Positions 14,282-23,257 of a DNA stretch of 64,000 bases are shown here, in pieces. This DNA is from Arthrobacter sp. N199823 (lineage in GTDB: Bacteria > Actinomycetota > Actinomycetes > Actinomycetales > Micrococcaceae). The stretch is taken from NCBI RefSeq assembly GCF_002929705.1, contig NZ_PJIN01000001.1, positions 186,001-250,000 of the forward strand, written 5' to 3'. The notes beneath the pieces are model-generated. The model did no database searches. It saw nothing but the letters and a program-made list of their open reading frames with translations, and was not told the DNA's origin. The number at the start of each line of letters is the position of its first letter. Within the stretch, counting starts at the first letter, position 1. Position numbers and translations under genes: made by a program.

Positions 14282-16129
14282 ATGAGTTCCGCTGTGGGGT
14301 CCGCCGCCCGTCCGTTCCAAGTTGACCTGCACGGCGTTGTTGACCTGCTGAGCCGTCACATTTATTCCGGGCCGCAGGTCTATCTCCGTGAGCTGATCCA
14401 AAACGGGCGTGACGCCATAGTCGAACGCAGGAAATCCGGCGGCGCCGAGGCCGAGGGGAATGCTGGGCGGTGGGAGATTCGCATTTTCCCGTCGAGCCCG
14501 GACAATCCCGAGTTCCGCATTGATGATGACGGCGTGGGGCTGAATGCCGACGAAGTGGCGCAAATGCTGGCCACCGTGGGGCGCAGTTCCAAGCGCGACC
14601 TCTTTGACATGCCGCGTCAGGACCTGCTGGGCCAGTTCGGAATTGGCCTGCTCTCCTGTTTCATGGTGGCCGATGAAATTGTGGTGGTCTCCCGCAAAGC
14701 TGGCGAAAGCGCTGTGCGATGGGTTGGATCGGCGGCTGGTACGTTCAGCATAACCGTGCTGGACGGTGACGATCTGCCCGTGGGAACCAGCGTGAAACTG
14801 CGGCCCCGCGCCGATGACGCCGAGCTATGCGGCCGCAAAAAAGTCACGGAACTGGCTACTCGCTATGCCCAATACCTGCCCGTTCCCATCCTGATCGCTG
14901 ACGGCACCGGCGGCTTCGACACCATCAATCAGCCGCCGGTTTTCGCCCTGGCTGGGGACGAGCGAACTGAGCACCGCAGCGCATTAATGGAGCTGGGAAC
15001 TGCCCTGATAGGCGCCCGGCCGCTGGATGCCATTGAGCTGGGCAGCCCCGCCACCGGCACCCGCGGCACCGCCTTCATCCTCCCGTTCACCCCGCCGCCC
15101 TCGGCCCGGCCGGCGCACGCCGTCTACCTCGGCGGCATGTTGGTGGATGAGCGCAGTCAGGACTTGCTGCCGGAGTGGGCGTTTTTTGCGCGCTCCGTGG
15201 TGGATTCCACGGGACTGAAGCCCACGGCGTCCCGCGAATCTCTTGTTGCCGATGAAGCGCTGGAGGTGACCCGGACTGAGTTGGGGGCGGCGTTGCGTGC
15301 CTGGGTCATCCGCATGGGCGCCGGGAACCCGAACAAACTGGCTGAGTTTGTCGCCATCCATCACCTGGGCCTGAAGTCGCTTGTGGCGTACGACGACGAG
15401 CTTGCCTCCTTCTTGACCCGTTGGCTGAGCGTGGAAACCACTGCCGGACGAATGACCATTGAAGAGTTGGTGTCCCGGCAAAAGCACATCCGCTACACCG
15501 AATCGATCGAAGAGTTCGGCCAGATTGCCGCGATCGTGCCCACCGAATCGCCGGTAGTCAACGGTGGCTACGTGTATGACGCCGAGATCATTCGCCGCCT
15601 GCCCTTCCTTTTTGAGGGCACCAGCGTGGAAAAGGTAGCGCTGGCATCACTGCTGGATTCGCTCGCGGTCCCGGCATTGGCTCAGCGGGCGCCGGTGCTG
15701 GCCTTTGAACAGCGTGCCAGTGCGGTCCTGAAGTCCTTTGACGTTCAAGTGAGTGTGCGCAGCTTTGCCCCGGCAGATGTCTCCGCCCTCTATTTGGCCG
15801 ACGATGCCGTGCTTCGCGGGCTGCAGCGCAGCGCCGCTCGACGGGTGTCCAACTCGCTGTGGAACGGGGTGTTGGCCAAGGCAGAAAAGTCGCGGGAGGC
15901 CGCCGTCGAACTTAATAGCCAGATGGCCAAGGCCACGTTGTGCGCCAATTGGGACAACCCGCTGATCCGCACGCTGGCACAAAGCCCCGATGAGGCCGTG
16001 TTCAACCGAACCATGAAACTGCTCTACGTGCAGGCCATGCTCGCCGCCCACCTGCCACTCGGCGCTGCCCAGCGCAGTCTGCTCACCGAATCGCTCAGCG
16101 ATCTGGTGCAACTGAGCGTGAACCACTAA
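14282..16129 (+). CDS. HSP90-family (HtpG-like) ATPase, divergent
   Basis: The 615-residue protein has the GHKL ATPase motifs of HSP90 chaperones: YLRELIQNGRDA (catalytic-type Glu37, Mg-binding Asn41), IDDDGVGLN and GQFGIGLLSCF. The middle and C-terminal regions keep only weak similarity to HtpG. It is slightly short for the family and ends LVQLSVNH, not in a MEEVD-like tail. The ATG at 14282 has no ribosome site, but TAGAAT (14269-14274) lies 7 bases upstream, the spacing of a leaderless transcript. A large TPR protein follows, so the pair may work together. A client or stress role is inferred. Confidence 0.88.
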   Translation: MSSAVGSAARPFQVDLHGVVDLLSRHIYSGPQVYLRELIQNGRDAIVERRKSGGAEAEGNAGRWEIRIFPSSPDNPEFRIDDDGVGLNADEVAQMLATVGRSSKRDLFDMPRQDLLGQFGIGLLSCFMVADEIVVVSRKAGESAVRWVGSAAGTFSITVLDGDDLPVGTSVKLRPRADDAELCGRKKVTELATRYAQYLPVPILIADGTGGFDTINQPPVFALAGDERTEHRSALMELGTALIGARPLDAIELGSPATGTRGTAFILPFTPPPSARPAHAVYLGGMLVDERSQDLLPEWAFFARSVVDSTGLKPTASRESLVADEALEVTRTELGAALRAWVIRMGAGNPNKLAEFVAIHHLGLKSLVAYDDELASFLTRWLSVETTAGRMTIEELVSRQKHIRYTESIEEFGQIAAIVPTESPVVNGGYVYDAEIIRRLPFLFEGTSVEKVALASLLDSLAVPALAQRAPVLAFEQRASAVLKSFDVQVSVRSFAPADVSALYLADDAVLRGLQRSAARRVSNSLWNGVLAKAEKSREAAVELNSQMAKATLCANWDNPLIRTLAQSPDEAVFNRTMKLLYVQAMLAAHLPLGAAQRSLLTESLSDLVQLSVNH

Positions 16130-16209
16130 ATTATCCGCCCCGCACAGCTTGCACGGGCGCCGCAGCAGGCCAGAAGCCCGGCCAAGTCCGTCCACTTTGA
16201 GGAACGAAA

Positions 16210-19179
16210 ATGAAGACCACCGCCGAGCTTGAAGAGCTCATCAGCCAAGCCACGGAATCCATGTGGGGGCCAGATTTGAGCGCTCTTTTGGAGACGGCGC
16301 TGGCACTCGCGGTGGAGCAGGGCGATGAATCCGGCGAATACCGGGTACGCCTTGTTCTAGGCAACAACGCCCAGATGATGGGGGATACTGACAGGCTACT
16401 GACCAACTTTGCGTGGTGTCTGGCCAAGCACGACGACGATCCGCTCACCTTCCCGATGGAACCGGATGAGGGCAGCGATCTGATGTGGCAGTTCAAATGG
16501 ATGGTGGGTGTCCTAGGAGCTGATCCTCGGTTCTCCACGGAGCAGATTGCTGCCGTCCTAGCCGACATGGATGACCACTTTAGGAAGGCCAATCTGGGGC
16601 TCTCAGGGGTGGCCATGGCGCGCTTTGAATCGGCGTTCCACAACGGTCACCTCGATCAAGCACGAGCAGCCTTCGCGGCTTTGACCTCCACGGAACGGGA
16701 CAATTATTCCCATTGCGACGCCTGTGTGCGGGCCGTGGCCATGGATTACCACTTCAGTATCGGGGAGCAGGCTGCGGGTGTGCGCGCGTTCACCGAGATC
16801 ATGGCGGGCGGCTTCAGTTGTGGTGAAGAACCTGAACACGCCATCTCCGTTGCCCTGTTGCCGCTCCTCCGCGCGGGCGATATGGACGGCTTGGCTTCGC
16901 TGCATCGGCGCAGCTACCGGGAGGCCCGCGGCAATGCCGACAACGTGGGCATCATCGCCAATCATGTGGCGTTCTGTGCCGCCACGGGCAATGAGGCGCG
17001 GGGCGTGGCCCTGGCCGAACGGCACCTGGCCTGGCTGGCTCACGATCCGCTCTCACACCGCAAACACTTGAACTTCCTGACCGCTTTGGGCCTGCTTCTG
17101 GAGAAGGTCGTAGCGGGTGGAAACGGCGAAATTCCCATCCGGGGAACGGACAGCACCTTGCTCATTCCCTTCTTTGGGCAGCGTAGCGACGTTCTTTCTG
17201 CGGCCGAGTTGGCGCCGCTGTGCTGGCAGGCCGCGGAAGCGCTGGCCGCGGACTTTGACGCTCGCAATGGCAACGATTGGCATGCTCGGCAGGTTGGCGC
17301 ACGCAAGGATCTGGTGACCGCGACTTATCCCTTGTCTCTGGGAGCCGAGACCTTCGGCAGCCCAGAACCACGTCCAGTTGCTGAGCCGCGCAGCACCGAA
17401 CAGTGGCGTGTCCGTGCCATGGACCTGTGTGCAGCGGGACTCTACGATGCTGCCCTGGCCGCCTATGCCAGCGGTGTGCGCGGAACGGAGAACCCGCGCG
17501 AGTTGGCGGCTCTGCACCGTAGTGCCATCACCATTCATGGCCAGATCCCGGGGGAGAAAAACCAGGAATTGCTGCGCGAGTGCGTCGCCTTGCGTGCCGC
17601 CGCCCTGCGTGACGCAGGGGATCCGGAGCTGGCGTCATTGGCTGAAAGGGCCGACGCGCTGTTGACTGGCCCGGACAACAGCGAGCGCGACGATGAAAAG
17701 CTGGCGCTCATCAACTCCGAACTTCTGGCATTGGCGGAGCATCCCGAGGCGCTGTGCTTACTCAATGCGGAACTGGCACACATTCTGGTTGGTCAGGACA
17801 AACTGGAGGAAGCCCGCACCGCACTGGTATCTCTGGAGCAAGCCATCAATGACTGGGCGGCTTCTGCGCATGGAGGGGCTGCCGCCGCTCAAGCTGGCAG
17901 CCCCCGTGCTGCCGGCCCTGCCGCTGCCGTCAGAGCCGCCGCGCATCCATCCGCGGAAACCATCGCACGAGCCTGGTCGCAGTATGCCTCGCTGATGTTG
18001 CACCTGGCAGTCGAGGGCGGCGACGCGGATGAAATGAACGTCTGGTTGGACAAGAGCCTAGAACACGAAACCTCGGTGGTGCGCCGGGCATCGGCGTTGG
18101 GACTGCGGGCCCGTCTGGCGGCACAACGTGGCGAACTCGCCAGCGCTCTGGCTGACGCCGAAGAATCCACTGACCTGCTGTTGGGCTTGGGAGCGCGCGA
18201 ATCCGTGGCGCAGTCAATCCAGCTCACGGCCGCTATTTTGCAAGACTTGGGCCGGACTGACGAGCTCCGCTCACGCCTGCGTTTTGGCATCCAGCAGGCC
18301 CAACTCGCGGAGTCTCCCTACGTTTTGGGCTTGGCATACTCGCTGGCTAAAAACCTGGTGGACCACGGCTCTGACGAGGAAGCCATTGAGGTCCTCGATG
18401 AGACTCTGAACAATTCCGGCATCGACATTGGCGACCACGACCGCGGCGAACTCTACGATCTCCTCGGCACGTCCTTACGCAGCGCCGGCGAACCAGGTGG
18501 GGCCTTGAACGCGTGGACCTTGGGCCTTGACTGCTTCGAAGCAAATGGTGAAGCGGACCGGGTGGCGCAACTGCACATGGCCATGAGCTCCACCTACCAG
18601 GAAGCTGGCCATTTTGAGGCCGCAGCCCAAGAAGCCCAATCCGCCGTCGACGTGCTGACTGCCGCCCTTGCTGTTGATCGAGAGAAGGACGAGCTGCCAG
18701 GCATCGATCAGCCGACCTTGATAGCTGCCCACATGCAGCTCGCTGAAATGTTGAGCACGGGTGGTGCCGACGGTGCAACGGAGACAATAGAAACTGCCAA
18801 AGCCCTGGCCATCGCGGCGAAATCAGAGGTCCAGACGGCTGAGATTCAGCTTATCCGGGCGCGCCACCTGTTCCGAACAGGCGAGGTTGATGCGGCCGTG
18901 GCACAAGCTCTGCAAGCATCCAGTGCCTTGGAACTGCTCGATGACGCACGGCAACAATCGGTGCTTGCGCTGTTGCAAGCCGCTCACATGTTGGATAACG
19001 CCAAACGCCATGACGATGCGGTAGCTATTTACCACGCTGTTCTTGGTGCCTTGGAGGGCGATCGCCAGGGCCAGGAGATCGTGCGCCACCAGCTGGCTGA
19101 CTGCCTCGAAGCTGCGGGGCGAAGCGCCGAAGCCGCGAGCGTCCGTGCCGAGGCGGAAGAAGACCGCCAGCACGGCTAG
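16210..19179 (+). CDS. Large tetratricopeptide-repeat protein
   Basis: The 989-residue protein is almost wholly alpha-helical, with repeated helix pairs rich in Ala, Leu and Glu. TPR-like motifs are clearest from about residue 680 to the end (YVLGLAYSLAKNLVDHGSDE, LYDLLGTSLRSAGEPGGALN, AHMLDNAKRHDDAVAIYHAV). An Ala/Pro-rich linker lies near 555-580. There is no signal peptide or enzyme motif. GAGGAA lies just before the ATG, 80 bases after the HSP90-like stop, and the two are likely cotranscribed. TPR proteins are scaffolds and chaperone partners, so a co-chaperone role is an attractive inference. Confidence 0.85.
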   Translation: MKTTAELEELISQATESMWGPDLSALLETALALAVEQGDESGEYRVRLVLGNNAQMMGDTDRLLTNFAWCLAKHDDDPLTFPMEPDEGSDLMWQFKWMVGVLGADPRFSTEQIAAVLADMDDHFRKANLGLSGVAMARFESAFHNGHLDQARAAFAALTSTERDNYSHCDACVRAVAMDYHFSIGEQAAGVRAFTEIMAGGFSCGEEPEHAISVALLPLLRAGDMDGLASLHRRSYREARGNADNVGIIANHVAFCAATGNEARGVALAERHLAWLAHDPLSHRKHLNFLTALGLLLEKVVAGGNGEIPIRGTDSTLLIPFFGQRSDVLSAAELAPLCWQAAEALAADFDARNGNDWHARQVGARKDLVTATYPLSLGAETFGSPEPRPVAEPRSTEQWRVRAMDLCAAGLYDAALAAYASGVRGTENPRELAALHRSAITIHGQIPGEKNQELLRECVALRAAALRDAGDPELASLAERADALLTGPDNSERDDEKLALINSELLALAEHPEALCLLNAELAHILVGQDKLEEARTALVSLEQAINDWAASAHGGAAAAQAGSPRAAGPAAAVRAAAHPSAETIARAWSQYASLMLHLAVEGGDADEMNVWLDKSLEHETSVVRRASALGLRARLAAQRGELASALADAEESTDLLLGLGARESVAQSIQLTAAILQDLGRTDELRSRLRFGIQQAQLAESPYVLGLAYSLAKNLVDHGSDEEAIEVLDETLNNSGIDIGDHDRGELYDLLGTSLRSAGEPGGALNAWTLGLDCFEANGEADRVAQLHMAMSSTYQEAGHFEAAAQEAQSAVDVLTAALAVDREKDELPGIDQPTLIAAHMQLAEMLSTGGADGATETIETAKALAIAAKSEVQTAEIQLIRARHLFRTGEVDAAVAQALQASSALELLDDARQQSVLALLQAAHMLDNAKRHDDAVAIYHAVLGALEGDRQGQEIVRHQLADCLEAAGRSAEAASVRAEAEEDRQHG

Positions 19180-19216
19180 CAGCCGCCCCATAGTGATGCG
19201 GCCTAGACTAGTTCGC

Positions 19217-19846
19217 ATGTCCGATATTTATGATGCGCAGCTGAGTCCCTCCAAGTCCGAGCTACTCCAGGCGTGGTTGCCGCAGCAGCCGTGGTTCAGC
19301 GGTGACGCGTCGACTTTGGTGCGTTTGGGGGCTTTTCGCTTCGACGATCCGGCCGGTGAGGTTGGCATCGAGACGCATGTCGTCGCCGTCGACGGTAAGA
19401 CGTATCAGGTGCCGCTGACCTATCGCGGTGCTCCGTTGGAGGGCGCCGAGGAGTTTTTGGTGACCACAATGGACCACTCGGTTCTTGGCCCGCGCTGGGT
19501 CTATGACGCCACGGGTGACCCCGTGTATGCCAGCGAACTTGCCGCTACCATCCTCACGGGGAAGCCGGTGGCCGTGCAGTATTTGGTGGTGGGGGATGCC
19601 CGGGAGGCGCTCCCCGAGACCATAGCGGTGAGCAGCACGGAAACGCCCAGCGCTGATCTGCCTGAGTTGCGCTTCGGAGCCCCGCACACCGTTGCGGGAG
19701 TCACCAATATTCCGGCAGGAGAGGTAATCTTTGCCGTTCTTCATGAGTTGGAAACCACGGGAACCAGTCAGCCCGGGCACTCGCTGACGGCCCAGTGGGA
19801 GGGGCAGGGCATGCCCGCCTTGTTGGCCACGGCGATCAAGGTCTGA
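19217..19846 (+). CDS. Maltokinase N-terminal cap-like (CG0192-type) protein
   Basis: The 209-residue product begins like the N-cap of maltokinase (SELLQAWLPQQPWFSG) and then forms a beta-rich domain (VDGKTYQVPLTYRGAPLEGA). The kinase domain of real maltokinases is absent, as in the CG0192 family of actinobacteria, whose role is not established. The ATG at 19217 has no ribosome site, but TAGACT (19204-19209) lies 7 bases upstream, as for leaderless mRNAs. Starts further upstream lie inside the TPR gene. It may be transcribed both alone and from the upstream operon. Confidence 0.8.
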   Translation: MSDIYDAQLSPSKSELLQAWLPQQPWFSGDASTLVRLGAFRFDDPAGEVGIETHVVAVDGKTYQVPLTYRGAPLEGAEEFLVTTMDHSVLGPRWVYDATGDPVYASELAATILTGKPVAVQYLVVGDAREALPETIAVSSTETPSADLPELRFGAPHTVAGVTNIPAGEVIFAVLHELETTGTSQPGHSLTAQWEGQGMPALLATAIKV

Positions 19847-19885
19847 GGCTGAACCGCGGACAAGACAGCCGCAGAAACCGGGAAC

Positions 19886-19990
19886 ATGCCGGCGCCCGAG
19901 CCTAGGCCCATGACGAAAGCCCTGGGCGTCCTCTTTTCGGTCCTGATGTACGCCACTGCCTGTGTTTTGCTGTTTGTCCCTGCCGCGTGA
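19886..19990 (+). CDS. Possible 34-residue single-TM protein
   Basis: A short frame encodes a Pro-rich, basic start followed by one hydrophobic helix (ALGVLFSVLMYATACVLLF). It fits a small membrane protein with the N-terminus inside. The ribosome site is weak (GGGAAC before the ATG at 19886; an in-frame ATG at 19910 is an alternative). It occupies the 330-base gap before the PadR operon. The hydrophobic run is suggestive, but chance cannot be excluded. Confidence 0.25.
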   Translation: MPAPEPRPMTKALGVLFSVLMYATACVLLFVPAA

Positions 19991-20117
19991 CCGGTGTCAC
20001 GGCGGTACGGACTGCGGCCATGGCGGGTTGTGGTCATGGTGAGCAGTGCCGTGACCACGGTGTGCCGGGTGTGTTTGGTGCAGTTTTCTTCTAATCCTGA
20101 CCACTTCCCAACGTCAG

Positions 20118-20159
20118 TACTTAGCGCTACTATGTACTTGTAGTTAGTAATACTAAGTA
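20118..20159 (+). promoter_or_regulatory. Promoter/operator region of the PadR operon
   Basis: TACTTAG (20118-20124) and CTAAGTA (20153-20159) form a perfect 7+7 inverted repeat 28 bases apart. Further TAC/GTA-containing half-sites (ATGTAC, GTTAGTA) lie between them. The region is markedly AT-richer than its surroundings and ends 17 bases before the GTG start of the PadR gene. PadR proteins usually repress their own operons, so autoregulation is the simplest reading. Confidence 0.5.
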
Positions 20160-20176
20160 GCTGAAGGGAGTGTGCA

Positions 20177-20509
20177 GTGGGAAAGCAAATGACAGAGATG
20201 CTCAAGGGCACTCTGGAGGGTATTGTTCTGGCAATTCTGGCCACGCGGCCCGCTTACGGCTATGAAATCACCGCGCAACTTCGGGAGCAAGGCTTTGATG
20301 ACATTGCCGAAGGCACCGTATACGCGCTATTGGTGAGGATCGAGCGCAACGGGATGGTCGACGTCGTCAAGGTCCCCTCTGAAAAAGGCCCGCCGCGGAA
20401 GGTGTATTCGCTGAACCAGCAGGGCCGGGAACAACTTGAAGAATTCTGGACAACATGGAACTTTGTGGCTGCGAGGCTGGAAAAGCTCCATCAAGGAGGA
20501 GAGCAATAA
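20177..20509 (+). CDS. PadR-family transcriptional regulator
   Basis: The 110-residue protein is a typical PadR winged helix: MLKGTLEGIVLAILATRPAY, YGYEITAQLREQGF, and the wing with EGTVYALLVRIERNGMV and GPPRKVYSLNQQGREQL. Such regulators repress efflux or detoxification genes and are released by a drug-like ligand. The GTG start follows GGGAG. The stop overlaps the next ATG (TAATG). It heads a four-gene operon with a DUF1048 protein and an ABC-2 exporter, the usual arrangement. Confidence 0.92.
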   Translation: MGKQMTEMLKGTLEGIVLAILATRPAYGYEITAQLREQGFDDIAEGTVYALLVRIERNGMVDVVKVPSEKGPPRKVYSLNQQGREQLEEFWTTWNFVAARLEKLHQGGEQ

Positions 20510-20868
20510 TGGCTGCAAAATGGATCGAGCTGGTCACCGGATCACTCGAGCAAAAGAAGCAATACAAGGCAAACAAGGCTCGCATGCAAGCGTTGCCAGC
20601 CCCCTACCCCGCCGCTGTCGAGGCTATTGAGCGGTACCTGATGTACTTCGGCTCCATCACCAAAGGCGACATTCTGCTAGCCATGTTTGAGGACCTCGGC
20701 GACCTCTTCGAGCAGGCGGCGGCGGATGGCACCCCTGTCCGCGCCATTGTGGGCGAAGATCCCGTTGAATTCACGGAGGCGTTTCTGGCGAATTACTCCG
20801 AGGGGCAATGGATCAAGAAGGAACGCCAGCGCCTGATTGATGCCATTGACGGCATCGCGGAAGCCTAG
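20509..20868 (+). CDS. DUF1048 protein
   Basis: The 119-residue helical protein matches DUF1048 (WIELVTGSLEQKKQYKANKA, AIERYLMYFGSITKGD, ending EGQWIKKERQRLIDAID). DUF1048 genes are regularly found after PadR regulators and before ABC-2 exporters, and their biochemical role is not established. A strong AAGGAGGA precedes the ATG, which overlaps the PadR stop by one base. Confidence 0.88.
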   Translation: MAAKWIELVTGSLEQKKQYKANKARMQALPAPYPAAVEAIERYLMYFGSITKGDILLAMFEDLGDLFEQAAADGTPVRAIVGEDPVEFTEAFLANYSEGQWIKKERQRLIDAIDGIAEA

Positions 20869-20879
20869 AGGAGCTCGCC

Positions 20880-21695
20880 ATGACACCGCTTGCGCCCCAG
20901 GGAATTGCTATCTCCGTGCAGGGTCTGGAGAAGTCATTCAAGGATGTCCACGTGCTGCAAGGCGTGGATTTCGAGGTGGCCAAGGGCAGTATTTTTGCCC
21001 TGCTAGGGTCCAATGGGGCCGGCAAAACCACCATCGTGAAGATCCTTTCCACACTACTAAAGTCCGACGCCGGGGCTGCCGCCGTCCTTGGATTCGACGT
21101 CGCCTCCCAGCCGGGTAAGGTCCGGGAATCGATCAGTCTGACAGGGCAGTTTGCTGCGGTTGACGAAATACTGACCGGGCGGGAAAACCTTGTTTTAGTG
21201 GGCAAGCTGCGGCATGTGGCGGATCCTGGTGCCGTGGCTGATGGCCTTCTGGACCGTTTTTCGCTCTCTGAGGCAGGCTCCCGCAAGGTGGCTACGTATT
21301 CCGGTGGCATGCGCCGCAGGCTGGATATTTCCATGAGCCTGATCGGAAATCCGCCGGTCATTTTCCTTGATGAGCCAACCACCGGGCTTGATCCCCAGGC
21401 CCGCATTGAGGTGTGGGCCGCCGTCAAGGAACTTGCTGGCCACGGCACCACGGTGCTGTTGACCACGCAGACACTGGATGAGGCCGAACATCTTGCGGAC
21501 CGGATCGCGATCCTCCATGAGGGACGCATCATTGTCAACGGCACACTGGCAGAGCTGAAGGCGCTGCTACCGCCCGTCAAGGTTGAATACGTTGAAAAGC
21601 AGCCCACCCTCGAGGACGTTTTCTTCGCCCTTGTTGGCGGGAACGGCCACAATGGCAGCGCCGGAATTCCACGCGACACCACCACAACGGACTAA
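20880..21695 (+). CDS. ABC-2 exporter ATP-binding protein (DrrA-like)
   Basis: The 271-residue ATPase has Walker A GSNGAGKTT (~42-50), signature YSGGMRRRLDI, Walker B VIFLDEPTTGLD and the switch histidine region (LLTTQTLDEAEHLADR). It is close to daunorubicin-resistance DrrA but lacks much of the long C-terminal tail of that protein. GAGGAG precedes the ATG. It pairs with the membrane protein that starts 9 bases after its stop. Export of a drug or lipid is likely; the substrate is unknown. Confidence 0.93.
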   Translation: MTPLAPQGIAISVQGLEKSFKDVHVLQGVDFEVAKGSIFALLGSNGAGKTTIVKILSTLLKSDAGAAAVLGFDVASQPGKVRESISLTGQFAAVDEILTGRENLVLVGKLRHVADPGAVADGLLDRFSLSEAGSRKVATYSGGMRRRLDISMSLIGNPPVIFLDEPTTGLDPQARIEVWAAVKELAGHGTTVLLTTQTLDEAEHLADRIAILHEGRIIVNGTLAELKALLPPVKVEYVEKQPTLEDVFFALVGGNGHNGSAGIPRDTTTTD

Positions 21696-21704
21696 GGATC
21701 CATC

Positions 21705-22466
21705 ATGAGCAATCATTTCTTTTCCGACACCTCCGTCCTGCTCGGACGGTCCCTGCGGCACATCACTCGCAGCATGGACACCGTCATCACGACCACGATC
21801 ATGCCCATCGCGTTCCTGCTGCTCTTTGTCTACGTCTTTGGGGGGGCCATCAACACGGGAAGTGACTCCTATGTGAGCTACCTGCTGCCGGGCATTTTGA
21901 TCATCACCATTGCCTCGGGCATTTCCTACACCTCGTTCAGGCTTTTCCTGGACATGCAGAGCGGCATTTTTGAGCGATTCCAGTCCATGCCAATTGCCCG
22001 GTCCTCGGTGTTGTGGGCACATGTGGTGACGTCCCTTGTAGCAAACTCAGTCTCGGTGTTTGTTGTGGTTCTGGTGGCAGTCATCATGGGGTTCCGTTCG
22101 GGGGCTGGACTCTCGACGTGGCTGGCCGTAGCCGGAATTCTGCTGCTGTTGACGCTCGCGTTGACATGGATCGCCGTCATTCCGGGGCTCACGGCTAAAT
22201 CGGCGGACGGAGCGAGTGCTTTTGCCTATCCGATCATTTTCTTGCCGTTTATCAGTTCGGCGTTTGTCCCAACGGAGACCATGCCTGGCCCGGTGCGCTG
22301 GTTTGCCGAAAACCAGCCCGTGACCTCCATCGTGGATTCGATCCGGAACCTACTGGCCCAGCAGCCAGTGGGTAACGATATTTGGGTGGCGCTCGCCTGG
22401 TGTGTGGGCATCTTGGTGATCGCGTATATTTTCGCCATGGTGGCCTACCGGAAAAAGATCGCGTAG
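21705..22466 (+). CDS. ABC-2 type exporter permease (DrrB-like)
   Basis: The 253-residue protein has six hydrophobic segments and the ABC-2 family pattern: RSMDTVITTTIMPIAFLLLF, LPGILIITIASGISYTSF, FERFQSMPIARSSVLWAHV and the ABC-2 signature region PIIFLPFISSAFVPTETMPG. It forms the membrane half of the exporter with the preceding ATPase. The operon ends here; a short hairpin (22489-22505) follows. Confidence 0.93.
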   Translation: MSNHFFSDTSVLLGRSLRHITRSMDTVITTTIMPIAFLLLFVYVFGGAINTGSDSYVSYLLPGILIITIASGISYTSFRLFLDMQSGIFERFQSMPIARSSVLWAHVVTSLVANSVSVFVVVLVAVIMGFRSGAGLSTWLAVAGILLLLTLALTWIAVIPGLTAKSADGASAFAYPIIFLPFISSAFVPTETMPGPVRWFAENQPVTSIVDSIRNLLAQQPVGNDIWVALAWCVGILVIAYIFAMVAYRKKIA

Positions 22467-22488
22467 CAGTTTTTCAATCCCCGGCCCC

Positions 22489-22505
22489 GCGTCTCCACCA
22501 GACGC
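22489..22505 (+). terminator. Short hairpin after the exporter operon
   Basis: GCGTCT-CCACC-AGACGC is a perfect 6-base stem with a 5-base loop, 22 bases after the permease stop. No T-run follows, so termination is plausible but weak. The remaining ~110 bases up to the next gene hold nothing recognisable. Confidence 0.35.
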
Positions 22506-22618
22506 TTCCTCACGTTTCGGGGTGTTTTCGCGGACGCTCCCTCGATCCCGAGTTCCCTAGTTCGCCGTGCTCGGGGCACTAATGGCAAACGTCCCTGCCG
22601 CGGGTTTGTGTGGGTGGC

Positions 22619-23116
22619 TTACACCAGAGGGTCCGGCTTGGCGCGGGGGAGCAGGGCCGCGTAGGTGCAGGCGGCTGCTGTGAATAACAGCAGGAAACCC
22701 AACAGGCCCATAGCCACCGAGTCGCCTGAGACCTCAGCGGGGTCCAGGCCCACGGTGCTGAGTATTGTTGCCAGCGCCACCCCAATCACGCCGTAGCCCA
22801 GTGACACGAAGCAGACAACCACGGCTTTCTGGGTGGGAAACCAGTGACCGTCCCGGAAGAACCCAAGGGCCAGTGCCCCGCCAATAAGGAACGGGAGAAT
22901 GGCGGCGGCGAAGATGACAGCCATGATGAGCGCCGTCGAACTGTAGCCAACGCCATCGGGCCCCACATGCCGGGCAATGTGGCTGGGGATCAGTGGCCGG
23001 AGAGTGAGGAAAAGCGCCACGGCCAGGATCAGCGAACAGGCCGGGCTCACGATCAGTAACGGCACCGCTCTAGTTTGCTCTTGAGCTACGTGGCTCTTGC
23101 TTGAATTCACAGTCAA
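22619..23116 (-). CDS. Four-TM membrane protein, possibly DUF1648-like
   Basis: The 165-residue product has four hydrophobic segments (about 19-40, 63-85, 94-115 and 130-152). A short polar stretch after the first (IPSHIARHVGPDGVGYSS) is reminiscent of DUF1648 proteins. The start is probably TTG at 23116, with GAGGGGA upstream; an in-frame GTG two codons later is possible. It is alone on its strand. Function unknown. Confidence 0.7.
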   Translation of the reverse strand: MTVNSSKSHVAQEQTRAVPLLIVSPACSLILAVALFLTLRPLIPSHIARHVGPDGVGYSSTALIMAVIFAAAILPFLIGGALALGFFRDGHWFPTQKAVVVCFVSLGYGVIGVALATILSTVGLDPAEVSGDSVAMGLLGFLLLFTAAACTYAALLPRAKPDPLV

Positions 23117-23257
23117 TCTGTCCCCTCAGATTCCAATCCCGAAATGGATTGCAGTAACCAATGTATCGACGCAGAGTCGGGGAGTCGAAACGTTCCGTGC
23201 CGGGGATGCCCGTGAAGGTTGTAGCGCTAGCGACGGCTATCTGATTACGATTGCGCT

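Noticed and set aside
19768-20244. 158-codon minus-strand frame across the PadR promoter
   Set aside because: It crosses a clear operator region and has no coherent protein pattern.
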